Origin: Nymphaea colorata
Lineage: Eukaryota > Streptophyta > Magnoliopsida > Nymphaeales > Nymphaeaceae
Direction: 5' to 3'
Length of the DNA: 64,000 nt
Assembly (NCBI RefSeq): GCF_008831285.2
Contig: NC_045147.1
Location: 9,704,334-9,768,333 of the forward strand
Shown: positions 1-10,268 of the stretch, in pieces
How positions within the stretch are numbered: position 1 is the stretch's first letter
Layout of the letters: every line of letters begins with the position of its first letter
The notes under the pieces: model-generated
What the model saw: the letters and a program-made list of their open reading frames with translations, nothing else
Told to the model about the DNA's origin: nothing
The model's database searches: none
Made by a program: the position numbers and the translations under genes

Positions 1-692
1 TTCTCTAGCCCGCGCGGCGCCGAAGGCGTTCCCCAAAGCCTTCGGCCAGCCGTCTCTCTCTTAAGCTAGCGGAAGCATTCATCTTTTCTTCGGGACTGTG
101 GATTAGACGAGGAGTGCTAAGCACTCGGCACACCATCACCCAGGTTTATCCCATTGTCGACCATCGGCAAGCTGTGGCCATAAGGCCCTGTCAGAACTTC
201 GCCATTCCTCCAAGTGTCTATCTACATCCAAACGAAATCTGGGTGGGGGTAGACTTCCCTTGGGAGGAAGTCCTCAGCCGAAGCCAGTTGACGACTATAT
301 GTCATTAAGTAAGGCGGCCGACCATCGCCCTGCTCGACGATGAGTATTCACTTGCTCACCCCCGCGTGACTCTACGCGGTTGTGGAACGCAGCGTATGCG
401 CCCACTGGGGAATTGCCCCTAACCCACGTGCACCCCCTTGTGTATCCAAACACTACGCGTAGGGAACCCACTGGATTCCCCAACGACGGACTTGCACTTT
501 CAAAAGGACTGCTGATCTTGATGCATTTAAACGCCTTGTCACTGCACCACCGCGCTGCACATTCCACGTGCATTGCTTTCTGCTTGACTCGGCGACCAAT
601 TGATCACACATGCCTTTCAACTATGCCTAAGCTGGCCAAGCAGCATCACCTTTTACTGGCTTGGCCGGACCAGACACAGTCGACCGGCAACA
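1..692 (-). repeat. LTR copy 1 of a chromovirus-like family, cut by window edge
   Basis: This block matches 10283-10977 along its whole length, in the same orientation and with scattered substitutions. It ends in CA at 692. About 15 bases of the left end, including the TG, lie outside the window. The next bases, gtcag, would be the target duplication, but the partner cannot be seen. No primer-binding site or polypurine tract follows 692, so it may be a solo LTR or the outer edge of an element lying to the left. The minus strand is assigned by analogy with the related LTRs at 4225 and 9279. Open frames inside it (for example 380-718) have no recognisable product. Confidence 0.75.
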
Positions 693-1040
693 GTCAGATT
701 ATAGTTTTAAAATTTTAACATATACCGAATTATAATTTTTTAAATTTTCTATATAAGTAAAACTAAAATTTTTGAAACTTATAAGTAAAATTTTGTTTTT
801 TTGTTTTTCACATAAATTCAAGGCAAATACATCTTCAGTCAAGATTTACCCCAAAGGCAACTAATAGCATGCTTCTTACCCATTCATTCTGGTTTGGCCG
901 ATTTTTTTCCTACAGACCAATTTTGAAAAAACTCAATTTGAGTCATGCATAAAACGAACCTTGATATGTTTTCGATGACGTCTGTATGCTCAGATGAACT
1001 CATAGTTTCTTTAGGCTATGATGTACTCCAATCTCGACAT
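693..1040. other. Unclassified AT-rich non-coding DNA with a short dispersed repeat
   Basis: No gene is visible. Bases 823-905 resemble 16432-16530: both contain cagtcaagattta followed by ttcttacccatt and tggtttgg. That block therefore belongs to the set of sequences duplicated locally. Confidence 0.4.
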
Positions 1041-1320
1041 GAAGCTAAAGTGATGCAATGAGGAGACTTTTCGGTGGACAAGAGAGGAATATTCGAAGAT
1101 TATGCATTGAGATTGTTGTACCATAGGTCAGCTGGTTCAGAAAACTTTGACGGTTTCCTCTTGTCATCGAGGGATAAGTCAAAACTGATCATTCTTATGT
1201 AACCAACTGCAATGCAATAAAAGAACAAAGTTTTCATTTCTCTATGTTGCAATTGCATGGAGAAGCTCTAATTAGTGAACGTTTATCAATACGTCATCCC
1301 TTTTGACGTTGTGGTCTAAA
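1041..1320. repeat. Duplicated segment, block A, copy 1
   Basis: This block aligns by eye with 11881-12220. Shared landmarks, in order, are ttttcggtg, aagagaggaatattcgaaga, gacggttt, aaactgatca, atttctctatgttgcaattg and aatacgtcatcccttttgac. The two copies differ by substitutions and small indels. No coding function is recognised. Together with blocks C (1941-1980 / 12301-12345) and B (9783-11245 / 13620-14305) it defines a tandem segmental duplication. Confidence 0.75.
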
Positions 1321-3480
1321 CAACTTAATGTGGGTTGGGTTTGGGGCAATAGCTTTTGGATTTTATGGGTGTGCAAGTCATCCTACCGCTTAAAAGAAAG
1401 CTGCGCTTCTACCCAACTTATTGTTCCTTACCTTAGGATGCTGCTACCATCACCAAAGGATTGACGCTACGGAACTGGGTTTTACGCTGCTGGGAAAAAA
1501 CCATTCTATTTCTATCCAAAGGCGGTAAGAAACTGCCATTTAACTTCTTACCGCTAGTCAGCCATACCACTAACGATGCACTTCACACACTGAACTAATT
1601 CTAACCTTTGTGATCCCTAAGTTTGATCTTCCACTCCAGTGGGACAAATGTAAAGAAGTTTACAGCCATGAAAGTATTTAGGCAGCATTTTTTTATTGAA
1701 GCGATTCTCAGTTTTTACCAACCCTCAAATAACCCTAAAACGGGCGTGGTTGAGGTCCTGATCAAATGTTGCAACACATACAGCTATGCTTTCTTTTATT
1801 CAAATAAAGTTTTTCTTTTTGTATTTTCTTAATGCTTAGAACAGTGGAAAAAAAAAAAATCTACATTCTCATAGCTTTTGCTGCTTGAAGGCAAGAAAAA
1901 TGAGTTCCACGTAACTTGAAATGTTTTTTTTCTTTTTTGTAATTCCATTTTACTTTTTTCACTTTAGTAACCACCGATTCGGTATTGCAGATTTCGAACC
2001 TTGAGCGATCCGGGTATAAAGCTGGATCCAGCACCCAGGCATATGCTCTTCCCGGGTTGGGTCCGGACACTGACCCACTTCAATGGCTTGTAATCCTATC
2101 AAAGCATTTAACGTCTGTATAACGAAATCGTGGCTGAAGGTGGAGGCACTCATGAAGTGGATCATACCATCATTTGATTGGAGTGGAACAGTTGACCACG
2201 TATCATCATGCCCCCGTTGACCCGAACCCATTCCTTTTTTTTATTATGGCATCATGGACGTGGACCTGACTTTGAAGTTCTCAAATTGGTACCACCAGCG
2301 CTCTTTCATCTTGTTGGCGGTTTTGGGCTTGTAGGACACGGGTTTTGAATTTTGATGCCCTCACTACGTTTGCCTGGGCCGGGTATGAGCCGATATATAT
2401 ATATTTTTTTATATAATTTTTTTACCATAGTGGACGTACAGGCAAACCCCACAAAGATTCCTTCAGATTGCAGGGACAGCAAACGGGACCCGGAAACCGT
2501 CCACTTTTGAGGGACGAATCAGCGCTAAACTGCTCAAGGATGAGTCTACACCCAACACCTCCTCCTCGGTCCAACTCATGCTACCGCTTAGATTTCGCAA
2601 TGGTTGAAGGTTAATCCTAGCCCCACTGCTCAACTCTGATGTACGTTTGGCAAATGAAATATTTTCACAGAGGTGTTCCATGAATTTGTTTTAATTTTTT
2701 TTGCCCGAAATAATTACATACAATTTTGTTTGCTAAACAAGTCTTTAGGTTTTTCAATAACCCCATTATAGGATGGGAGTACATATCAATAGTGACACAA
2801 TGCAAACCAAGAACGCCATGAAAAATGTTGGGATGGTGGGCCATTTCCGATCAATTTAGTGAAGAGAGTTTTCTACAGATGCAATGGAGACGTTTTTGTT
2901 GGTAACTTTGTCAAATTTTCCTTTTTGTCTGCTCATATGTAAATGAAGCAGCAGTTAAAGCAGGTCGAGAAGATTCTAAGTCCTAAGTGGTTCAAACAAT
3001 TTGTCAAGCACTTGGGGGTGGGTAAAAGGCTAAGCACATGAACATAGCATCTCACTAGAATCCAATTGGCAAATGCTGGAATCCAACAAGGTCCAAATTG
3101 TGAAAAAAATGAGGATTTTGTGTATGTATGGAATTTTCATGCAATCAATACATCAAATATATAGTACTAGTTCAACAAAAGTAACTAGAAAGTTTCACGG
3201 CCAAACCCAACTGGAAAACTATGAAATCTGGTCGAAAAAATTTAGATACATGCCATTGAAACAATAATATGCCTTAAAATCATTCACAAATAGATAAAAA
3301 CCAAATATAAAGATTGAAGAACCTACTGGAAATTGCCTAGAGGCCAAAAATCAAAGGAAATGTGTGGTGATCACCGGTGGTAAGAAGACAGAGAAAAAAG
3401 GAAAAGAGGGAGAAAGAAGAACCGAATAAAAAAGGATTTGGCGGAGTTAAAAGTAGGGGAAAGCCTTTACTAATGAGTGG
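1321..3480. other. Unclassified spacer between duplicated blocks
   Basis: No gene is seen. Bases 1941-1980 carry a short block (attttacttttttcactttag) that matches 12301-12345, so the region is partly collinear with the second copy of the duplication. A short AT dinucleotide run lies near 2393-2405. The open frames here (for example 1959-2231 minus and 3073-3267 plus) show no domain and no homologue that I recognise. Confidence 0.4.
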
Positions 3481-3900
3481 ACATTGATTGAGATATAACT
3501 TAAAATGTAGGTGAAAATATTCCGAAACTTTCATCGACAAGTAGAGAATGTCGGTGACCTTTTTCACCGATGTTCAGGAAAAAAGTGTCGATAAAAGGGC
3601 AAATTATGCTGACCAACTTCTGGGTATCAGTAATATTCCACCGGAAAACACCTACTGTTACATGATGGATAGTAAGTGTCAGCAAAATCATTATTGTTAT
3701 AAACGGCCACCTTCTAACCATCAATAAAAACCAACTTTCATTAACAAGTATTCTCTATGTGTCGGTGACGGCCTTTATTCATCGAATCGTACATCGGACG
3801 TCGGTGTAAGTCAATCTTCATCGACATCTCTATCTGAATGTCAGTAAAAAATGACTATCACCAATAGCCGACGTCCCACGCGTTGGTGAATCCATGGTTG
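3481..3900. mobile_element. CACTA-like subterminal repeat remnant (tentative)
   Basis: Short motifs of the type gtcggtga and its complement tcaccgac recur here in both orientations: gtcggtgac at 3550 and 3761, tcaccgatg at 3564, gtcggtgta at 3800, and several catcgaca variants. Clustered inverted copies of such motifs are typical of the subterminal regions of plant CACTA transposons. I found no CACTA terminus and no 3-bp target duplication, so this is a fragment at best. Confidence 0.35.
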
Positions 3901-4224
3901 TCAAAACCAATCCATGTTTGGGTTCAGAGAAAATGAATTCGTCTACAGGAAGCTCCTTCCTTCCACCAAGTGTGCATGGGACAACAATCACTAAAGTTGA
4001 TACGCAGGTTATTCTTGAAATGAACGATGAAGGTCAGCTGATTCAAGTGTGCATGATACATTTATCCATTTCAAAGCTAAAATTAATTTTGAAAATGTGA
4101 AAGGTGCTTTTATAAACTAAAGAGCCATGACTGACATTTGAGGCTTCTGTCTATTGCAGTAACAGAAGTGAGTCATTGAGGCTTGCGAGTGCAACAGAAT
4201 GGTAATTAAATGTTATGATAAAAC

Positions 4225-4630
4225 TGTCACGGGCTGACAACTTCGGCCCGTGCGGCGCGGCAAGAACCTGATTGCCGCAAGCCTTCAAACCATTGAACGG
4301 GGTACAAAAATAGTTTGAGAAAAGAAGTGTATAAAGAATGCTTGTGAATAAAGAAATCTCGCAATGTATTCGCTTGAAAAATTAGTACATCACGAGAAAG
4401 ATAAGCAAGGAGAATGATCTCGACTTTACTTATATAGGATAGCCGAGGCCTCTTACAGGATTCCCATGCCGACCACCCAAAACAAGAAATCCCAATACTT
4501 GACACTTAGACCGGTGGGAGGGTACTCCCTTACAAGTAAACATGCATAAGCAAATGACTCAACTTAAGCAAAGGAAGCACAATGCAGAACAAAGCAAATG
4601 ACTGTACAGACTCTCAGACACAGGGGAACA
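4225..4630 (-). repeat. Chromovirus 3' LTR
   Basis: This 406-bp LTR starts tgtcacgggc and ends ggggaaca. It matches 9279-9701 throughout, apart from a 17-bp tandem duplication that is present only in the other LTR. The minus-strand TATA motif is kept here, at about 4430-4440. Confidence 0.95.
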
Positions 4631-4646
4631 GGCTCCTCCCTTCAAG
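4631..4646 (-). promoter_or_regulatory. Polypurine tract of the chromovirus
   Basis: Read on the minus strand this is cttgaagggaggagcc. It lies directly before the 3' LTR and directly after the pol stop codon at 4647-4649, and is where plus-strand DNA synthesis would be primed. Confidence 0.85.
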
Positions 4647-5249
4647 TTATGTGCTGTCCTCGACGCCAGCAGTTTCATGATAGGCCTTGACTTCCAGCGG
4701 GTAGCGCTGCTTCATGCGGAATGCATACTCCCAGGTGGGGTTGTGTTCACTTATCTACTTCACTTGGTACTTCTTCGGCTCCCCCAAATAGTTTGTCTTG
4801 TACTGAAGAACCTCTTCCATCTGACGGTCTGCCGCTCGCTTGGTCGACGGGGCTCGCAGTAGGATCGGGTCTCGTTCTGAAACGCTTCTCTCGGGGTCTT
4901 CCTCATCGACATAGAAGGGCTTCAGGTTAAAAACATGAAACATTGAATGCACCTTAAAGTCTGGCGGCAAGTCTAGCTTGTAGGCTAGCTTTCCGATTCT
5001 CTTCAGCACTGAGAAGGGTCCCTCATACTTGCGGATCAATGACCTGTGTCGACAACGGAAAATGCCTGTGCGATCAGGATAGAGCTTCACGAGGACTTGA
5101 TCACCCACTCGGAATTCCATTGGCCTTCGATTCCGATCTGCAAACTTTTTAATCTTTTTGGCGGCCTTGTGTAAGAACGACTTAGCCATTTCCGTCTGGT
5201 CCTGCCAATCGCGAATGAACTGGTAGGCAAAAGTGGGTCTTCCCTTTTC
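4647..5249 (-). pseudogene. Chromovirus pol, integrase C-terminus and chromodomain (broken)
   Basis: This continues the integrase frame below the stop at 5250-5252. It carries a GPY/F-type module (YEGPFSVLKRIG) and a basic linker, then a chromodomain-like tail (KKYQVK, stop, ISEHNPTWEYA) ending at the TAA at 4647-4649. The in-frame TAG at 4755-4757 sits where chromodomains carry tryptophan in the pattern Y-L-V-K-W. Chromodomains in this branch are known to steer integration to particular chromatin, by analogy with characterised chromoviruses. The polypurine tract follows immediately, as is usual. Confidence 0.85.
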
Positions 5250-6740
5250 TTAGGCTGCAAGGGTATGCGGCATCAACGGTTGTTGTCCAGTGGCTATTTC
5301 GAATGGACTATGTCCAAAAGACTCGCTCTTCTGCAAATTGTAGCAAAATTGAGCTACATCCAACAATTTCACCCAATCCTTTTGATTCGCGCTGACATAG
5401 TGTCGAAGGTATTGTTCCAACAATCCATTGATTCGTTCAGTTTGGCCGTCCGTTTGAGGGTGGAAACTTGTTGAGAATAATAAATCCGAACCCAATAAAC
5501 GAAATACTTCGCGCCAAAATTTCCCTCTGAAGCGAGCGTCCCGATCACTGACAATGCTTTTCGGCACGCCCCAATGTTTGACTATATGCTTCACGAACAA
5601 CTCTGCCGTCTTTTTCGCGGTACATTCTTTAGAGGCTGGGATGAAGGTGGCATACTTTGAAAATCTATCCACAACCACAAGGATGGAGCTGAAGCCGTCA
5701 ACTTTGGGCAAGCTGATGATGAAGTCCATGGAGAGGCATTCCCACGGACGTTTTGGAATAGGAAGAGGCTCCAGGAGACCGGTAGGCTTCTGGTTTGTTC
5801 CCTTGTCCTGCTGACAGATCAAGCATGTTTTCACATAGGCTTCAACGTCGTCGCGCATCTGTGGCCAGTAGTAGCCACGTTCGAGCAGTGCCAGTGTCCG
5901 CTCCTGGCTAGGATGGCCAGCCCACAACGAGTGATGACACTCCTTCAACAACTCTCGTCGGAGATTGCCCCATCTAGGCACGAACACTCGTCCGCCCTTT
6001 GCCATCAAAAGTCCATCTTGTAGCCAGAATCGTCGCGTCTTTCCCGCCTCCGTTGTTTCGATCAAGTGCTTGGCCACTGGGTTCTGCTTCATGCCTTCTC
6101 GAATCTGCCCGAGAAGAGCACCCTCGAGTTGCGCTTCGGATGAAGCTGTCTGGGTAGCAGCCAACTCCGCCTTCCGACTCAGTGCATCGGCTACGACGTT
6201 TGTCTTCCCTGCCTTGTACTTCAAGGCGAAATCGAATTCTGCAAGGAATTCCTGCCATCGAGCCTGCTTCGGACTCAACTTCTTTTGAGTCTGGAAGTAG
6301 TTTGTGGCTACATTATCAGTCTTTACCACGAACTGGGACCTCAATAAGTAATGTCTCCATGTGCGAAGATAATGAATAATGACAGTCATTTCCCTTTCGT
6401 GCACGGAGTACCGTCGCTCCGCGTCTTTCAGCTTCCGATTCTCATAAGCGACTGGATGACATTCCTGCATCAAAACTCCACCAATGGCAAAATCTGATGC
6501 ATCCGTGTGGACTTCAAATTTCCTTGTGTGGTCGGGCAACCTGAGCACAGGCTCCTGCGTCAGGGCCCTCTTCAACTTCTCGAAGGCATCTTCTTCGAGC
6601 TCTTCCCATGCCCAAGTTCGGTTTTTCTTTAACAAATCAGTGAGAGGCGCAGTTATCAAAGAATACCCCTCAATGAATCGTCGATAGTAATTTGTCAAAC
6701 CGAGAAAAGAACGTAGTTCTGGTACATTGGTTGGCGGTTT
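5250..6740 (-). pseudogene. Chromovirus pol, RNase H and integrase core
   Basis: This 482-residue open stretch is the best preserved part of the element. RNase H shows the acidic set D66 (HTDASD), E101 (HERE), D128 (KTDN) and D171 (VADALSR). The integrase has a zinc-binding HHCC set (H256, H262, C292, C295) and the catalytic triad D325 (MDF), D385 (SDRD) and E421 (TERIN), with D-to-E spacing of 36. It joins RT in the same frame across the TAA at 6741-6743, where the aligned family residue is tryptophan. It ends at the TAA at 5250-5252. RNase H would remove the RNA template and integrase would join the cDNA to the chromosome. The catalytic residues look intact, but no full polyprotein can be made from this copy. 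Confidence 0.92.
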
Positions 6741-7606
6741 TTAGTCTCGAATTGCCCTTACCTTTTCTGTGTCCATTCGTAGCTGACCTTTTCCCACAAT
6801 GTGCCCGAGAAAACTGATTTCCGATTGGCCGAATAGGCACTTCTCGCGCTTCACATAGAGTTCGTTTTCCTCCAATACCTTGAACACTATTCGCAAGTGT
6901 TCCACATGGTCCCTTATGGAGCTGTTGTACACTACAATGTCATTAAGATAGACTACCACGAACTTATCTAAGTACAGATAGAATATCTTGTTCATTAGAG
7001 TCGAAAAAGTGGCTGGAGTATTCGTCAACCCGAAAGACATTACCAAGAATTCAAAGGCACCGTAGCGAGTGATGCAAGTGGTCTTGGGCTCGTCGCCGTC
7101 AACAATCCGAACTTGCCAATATCCTGATCTGAGGTGTAACTTGGAAAACACTTGAGCTTTGCCCAGTTGATCAAACAGATCTGCAATCAAAGGTAAGGGG
7201 TACTTGTTTTTCACCGTTACCTTGTTCAACACCCGATAATCCACACATAGCCTTTTGGAGCGTCATGCTTCGCTTTGAATAACACTGGTGCACCAAAACG
7301 AGCTTTGGAGGGTCTGATTATACCTCCAGTTAGCATCGCGTCCAACTGTCGTCGAAGTTCTCTTAATTCTATAGGGGCCATTCGATATGGTGCCATTGTC
7401 GGGGGTTTGGCACCAGGAAGGAGTTCGATGGCATGATCCACCTCACGTCGAGGTGGCAGCCGTCTAGGGAGCTCTGCAGGCATTGTTCCTGTGAATTTCG
7501 CTAAGACAGGCGCAAGCGCCTCTGGGACCAAACTAGGGGAGTCATTAGTCACTTCTCTGATTGTCACCAAGTACGTCTCTTCGCCGTGCTTGAGACCTTT
7601 CTTCAA
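6741..7606 (-). pseudogene. Chromovirus reverse transcriptase (frameshifted, catalytic residues lost)
   Basis: Two frames together make up the RT domain. 7226-7606 holds the N-terminal part (PYRMAPIELRELRRQL ... GAPVLFKAK). 6741-7244 holds palm motifs from [17 protein letters not shown] onward. The frame changes near 7245-7262. Motif A reads [12 protein letters not shown], with His (7134-7136) in place of the catalytic Asp. Motif C reads YLND rather than YxDD, an Asp-to-Asn change at 6942-6944. This polymerase could not work even if the frame were continuous. Upstream it is separated from gag-protease only by an in-frame TAG at 7607-7609. Confidence 0.92.
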
Positions 7607-9230
7607 CTAAAGGGCAGATATCATTGCGACTTTGCCCTTATCCCTATTTATCGATGTTACTGGAACCATACAAGGGAACTTCTTGTCCATGATACTGATA
7701 CTGCGTAGGTGCGGCATTGGGACCATTTTCGTAGTACTGAGGAGCTCCATGTCTAGGACCACCGAGAAGTTGGCCATTCTTGACCAACTCTCAATCTTCA
7801 CAACCGCATCCCGGGCCACTCCGTGGATGGGTTTGGCCTCTGAGTTCACCGCCTTCATGCGTAACTCTCTCCTCTCAAGGGTTAGGCTTAGTCTCCTCGC
7901 CTCATCAACTGAGACGAAGTTATGAGTGGCTCCCGTGTCTACCATAGCCAGGGTAGACCTTCCATTTACCAGGATTTCCAAGTACATGAGGTCGTTAGAA
8001 GGTGTCGCTGTCACCTTCACTTTTTCCTCCCTTTTTATGGTGTTCAGAAGTTGAAGTGCACCCATCTTTGGTCCTTCCTCTGCTTCACCTTGTGCCGCAT
8101 TAGCAGATTGCCTTGAAGAACTTGCTTGATTGTCCTTGTTTGCACGTTTTGGACATTGCCTCCCTAAGTGATTGCCATCGCAAAAGCAACATTTCAACAC
8201 TCTATTATGAGAGTTGTTGTTTCTGCGAAAGAAAGTTCTTCTATCAACTTGGCGCTGAGTTGATGGTTCATCTTTCTGTTCCCTTCGATCTTCTTTCTTT
8301 CCTCCATGGTCAGGCTTCTTCGACGGCTTGAAGGCGTTAGTGTAGCTCTTGCGCTGAGTATCAGCCAAACGTTCTGCTATCACATAAGCATCCTCCAAGA
8401 TCTCTGGATTACTCCTTTCCCACGACTGAATTCCCAAAATAAATCAGTTCAATTTATCTTGTTCTTGCATATCTGGCACATCTAACATCAGCCTTTGATA
8501 GGCCCTCACATAATCTCGTAAGGATCCGGTATGTTTTAGTTCACCAACCATCCGATAGGCATGGCGTGTCGCATTCGGGGGCATGAAGTAAGTTCTTAAC
8601 TCTCGCTAAAAATCATCGAAAGTGTCTATTGTGCAGATCCCCTTCTGAATGTCGAGCATTTTCCTTTTTCACCATGCCACAGCATCGCCCTCTATCAACA
8701 TAGCTGCAGTCTTGACTTGAAGGTCGTCCCCCATAACGCCTTGCAAGTGCAGGTAATACTCTACTTGGAATAAAAAGTTGTCGATCACTCGACTATCCCG
8801 AGTTCCGTTGTATTTAGCTGGTCTCTGAACGTCGACCATCGCTGGCCGATCGTCACCTCCACCTACAGAGATCTGTCGCTGTAGTGTGCGGTTCTTTACC
8901 TGAAGTTCCTTGACTTCAGCCTATAACGCGGTCACTGTGTCAGTCAGTGCCCGATTCATGGCCACTAGGTCGGCCACTTGTTCCCGCAGTACCTTCATCT
9001 CGTCCTTCATTTCCCCGAAGGACTCAGCTGCATTACCCAACGCTTTTTCATGAGTAGTTACGTCGGTAGCCAGCTTGTTCACCATCTCGATCAGGTCTTC
9101 CCTGACCTTGGGATGTACCCATCTCGTCAGAATGGGCTACCCCCTTGCCCTTGGCACTTCGCAGATTGTATTGAGTCGCCAGGGCTTCTTCCTCTTCGAT
9201 TAACGATCGTCGACGTGTAGTTCTACACCG
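7607..9230 (-). pseudogene. Chromovirus gag and aspartic protease (multiple stops)
   Basis: One reading frame runs from about 9105 down to 7607. It is interrupted by stops at 8921-8923 (TAG), 8669-8671 (TGA), 8606-8608 (TAG) and 8444-8446 (TGA). A probable frameshift near 9105 separates the first part, 9105-9284. The gag core contains KYNGTRDSRVIDNFLFQVE, the region between the coiled-coil-like N-terminus and the nucleocapsid. The zinc knuckle C-x2-C-x3-H-x4-C is at 8153-8191 (CCFCDGNHLGRQC). The protease active site VDTGATHNF has its DTG at 7931-7939. Gag would form the particle and the protease would cleave the polyprotein. The stop at 7607-7609 is at a probable Gln codon. The start codon cannot be fixed. 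Confidence 0.88.
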
Positions 9231-9258
9231 ACTCTCCAACCGCTTCCCCAGATTGCCG

Positions 9259-9276
9259 AACCTGGCTCTGATACCA
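9259..9276 (-). promoter_or_regulatory. Primer-binding site, initiator tRNA-Met
   Basis: On the plus strand these 18 bases (aacctggctctgatacca) equal the 3' end of plant initiator tRNA-Met including CCA. On the element strand they read tggtatcagagccaggtt, two bases inside the 5' LTR. This fixes the element orientation. Confidence 0.95.
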
Positions 9277-9278
9277 GT

Positions 9279-9701
9279 TGTCATGGACTGACAACTTCAG
9301 CCCGTGCGGCGTGACAAGAACCTGATTGCCGCAAGCCTTCAAACCACTGAACGAGGCGCAAAAGTAGTTTGAGAAAACAAGTAGTTTGAGAAAACAAGTG
9401 TATAAAGAATGCTTGTAAATAAAAAAATCTTGCAATGTATTCGCTTGAAAAATTAGTACATCACGAGAAAGATAAGCAAGGAGAATGGTCTCGACTTTAC
9501 TTATATAGGGTGGCCGAGGCCTCTTACAGGATTCCTATGCCGACCACCCAAAATAAGAAATCCCAATACTTGACACTTAGACCGGTGAGAGGGTACTCCC
9601 TTACAAGTAAACATGCATAAGCAAATGACTCAACATAAGCAGAGAAAGCACAATGCAGAACAAAGCAAAGGACTGTACAGACTCCCAGACACAGGGGAAC
9701 A
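9279..9701 (-). repeat. Chromovirus 5' LTR
   Basis: This 423-bp LTR runs from tgtcatggac to ggggaaca. It differs from the 3' LTR by about 25 substitutions and by a 17-bp tandem duplication (gtagtttgagaaaacaa twice) near 9363-9396. Confidence 0.95.
9500..9508 (-). promoter_or_regulatory. TATA box of the chromovirus LTR promoter
   Basis: The minus strand reads ctatataag, about 195 bases into the 5' LTR, a normal place for the U3 core promoter. The same motif is kept in the other LTR. Confidence 0.6.
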
Positions 9702-9782
9702 AAAACAATCTTCTTGTTAATTTTTACATTAAAGAGCAAAATTTGATGAAAATTTCATTAAATGTAATAAATGTCTAATTAA

Positions 9783-10263
9783 TTAACTTTGACGGTAGTT
9801 CAAAACAAGATGTGGCAAAAATTACGCCATTTACATGGCTACCCGCAGGAAAGCCATATCGGCATGTCAGATTCCACCTTCCCCTTCAATTATATCCTTA
9901 ATTAACACATTCATTGGAAACCAAAGAAGAAGAAGGAATTAAGGAGGACATGTGATTAGGGTCACATTGTATGTGATGTCACATCTCATTACCTAAAAGC
10001 GTGTTTCTGTGGACACCCAGGACTGGGCATGGACAAAGAGCGATCTCAAGAGAAGCTGGTAGATCTGGATTTGCAAGATGCGTCGAGTCCTTGACAGGGG
10101 CCGGTTAAGAGTGCCAACAGGGATCCATGAATCAGTGGCAGATACATGTGGGACGGCGGCCACTGCCCACACAAGCCTATCTAAAATTCTATTGAAAAAA
10201 AGAAAAAACGATATTGTGATAACTTCAAAATTAAGTGCCCACATCAGACTTACGCTGGTGACT
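9783..10263. repeat. Duplicated segment, block B, copy 1, left part
   Basis: This aligns with 13620-14060. Landmarks are aaaattacgccatttacat, cataucggcatgtc-like cggcatgtc, ccaccttcccc, caattatatcctta, aaaccaaagaag, gatctggatttg and a stretch ending in acgctggtga. Homology resumes after the solo LTR at 10983, so the LTR split this block. Confidence 0.8.
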
Positions 10264-10268
10264 TGAGT

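Larger units (their letters stand above)
4225..9701 (-). mobile_element. Ty3/gypsy chromovirus, full-length but inactivated
   Basis: This is a complete LTR retrotransposon of about 5.5 kb on the minus strand. It has two LTRs (9279-9701 as the 5' LTR, 4225-4630 as the 3' LTR), an initiator tRNA-Met primer site, one gag-pol reading frame and a polypurine tract. It is flanked by perfect 5-bp target duplications, aaaac, at 4220-4224 and 9702-9706. The domain order is gag with a zinc knuckle, aspartic protease, reverse transcriptase, RNase H, integrase and a C-terminal chromodomain, which places it in the chromovirus branch. At least seven in-frame stops, one frameshift in RT, a probable one in gag, and loss of two catalytic aspartates in RT make it non-autonomous. 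By hand count the LTRs differ at about 25 of 406 aligned positions, mostly transitions, so it is not a recent insertion. Confidence 0.95.

Noticed and set aside
1321-1600. MITE with gggttggg / cccaaccc ends
   Set aside because: No convincing inverted termini or target duplication could be aligned.
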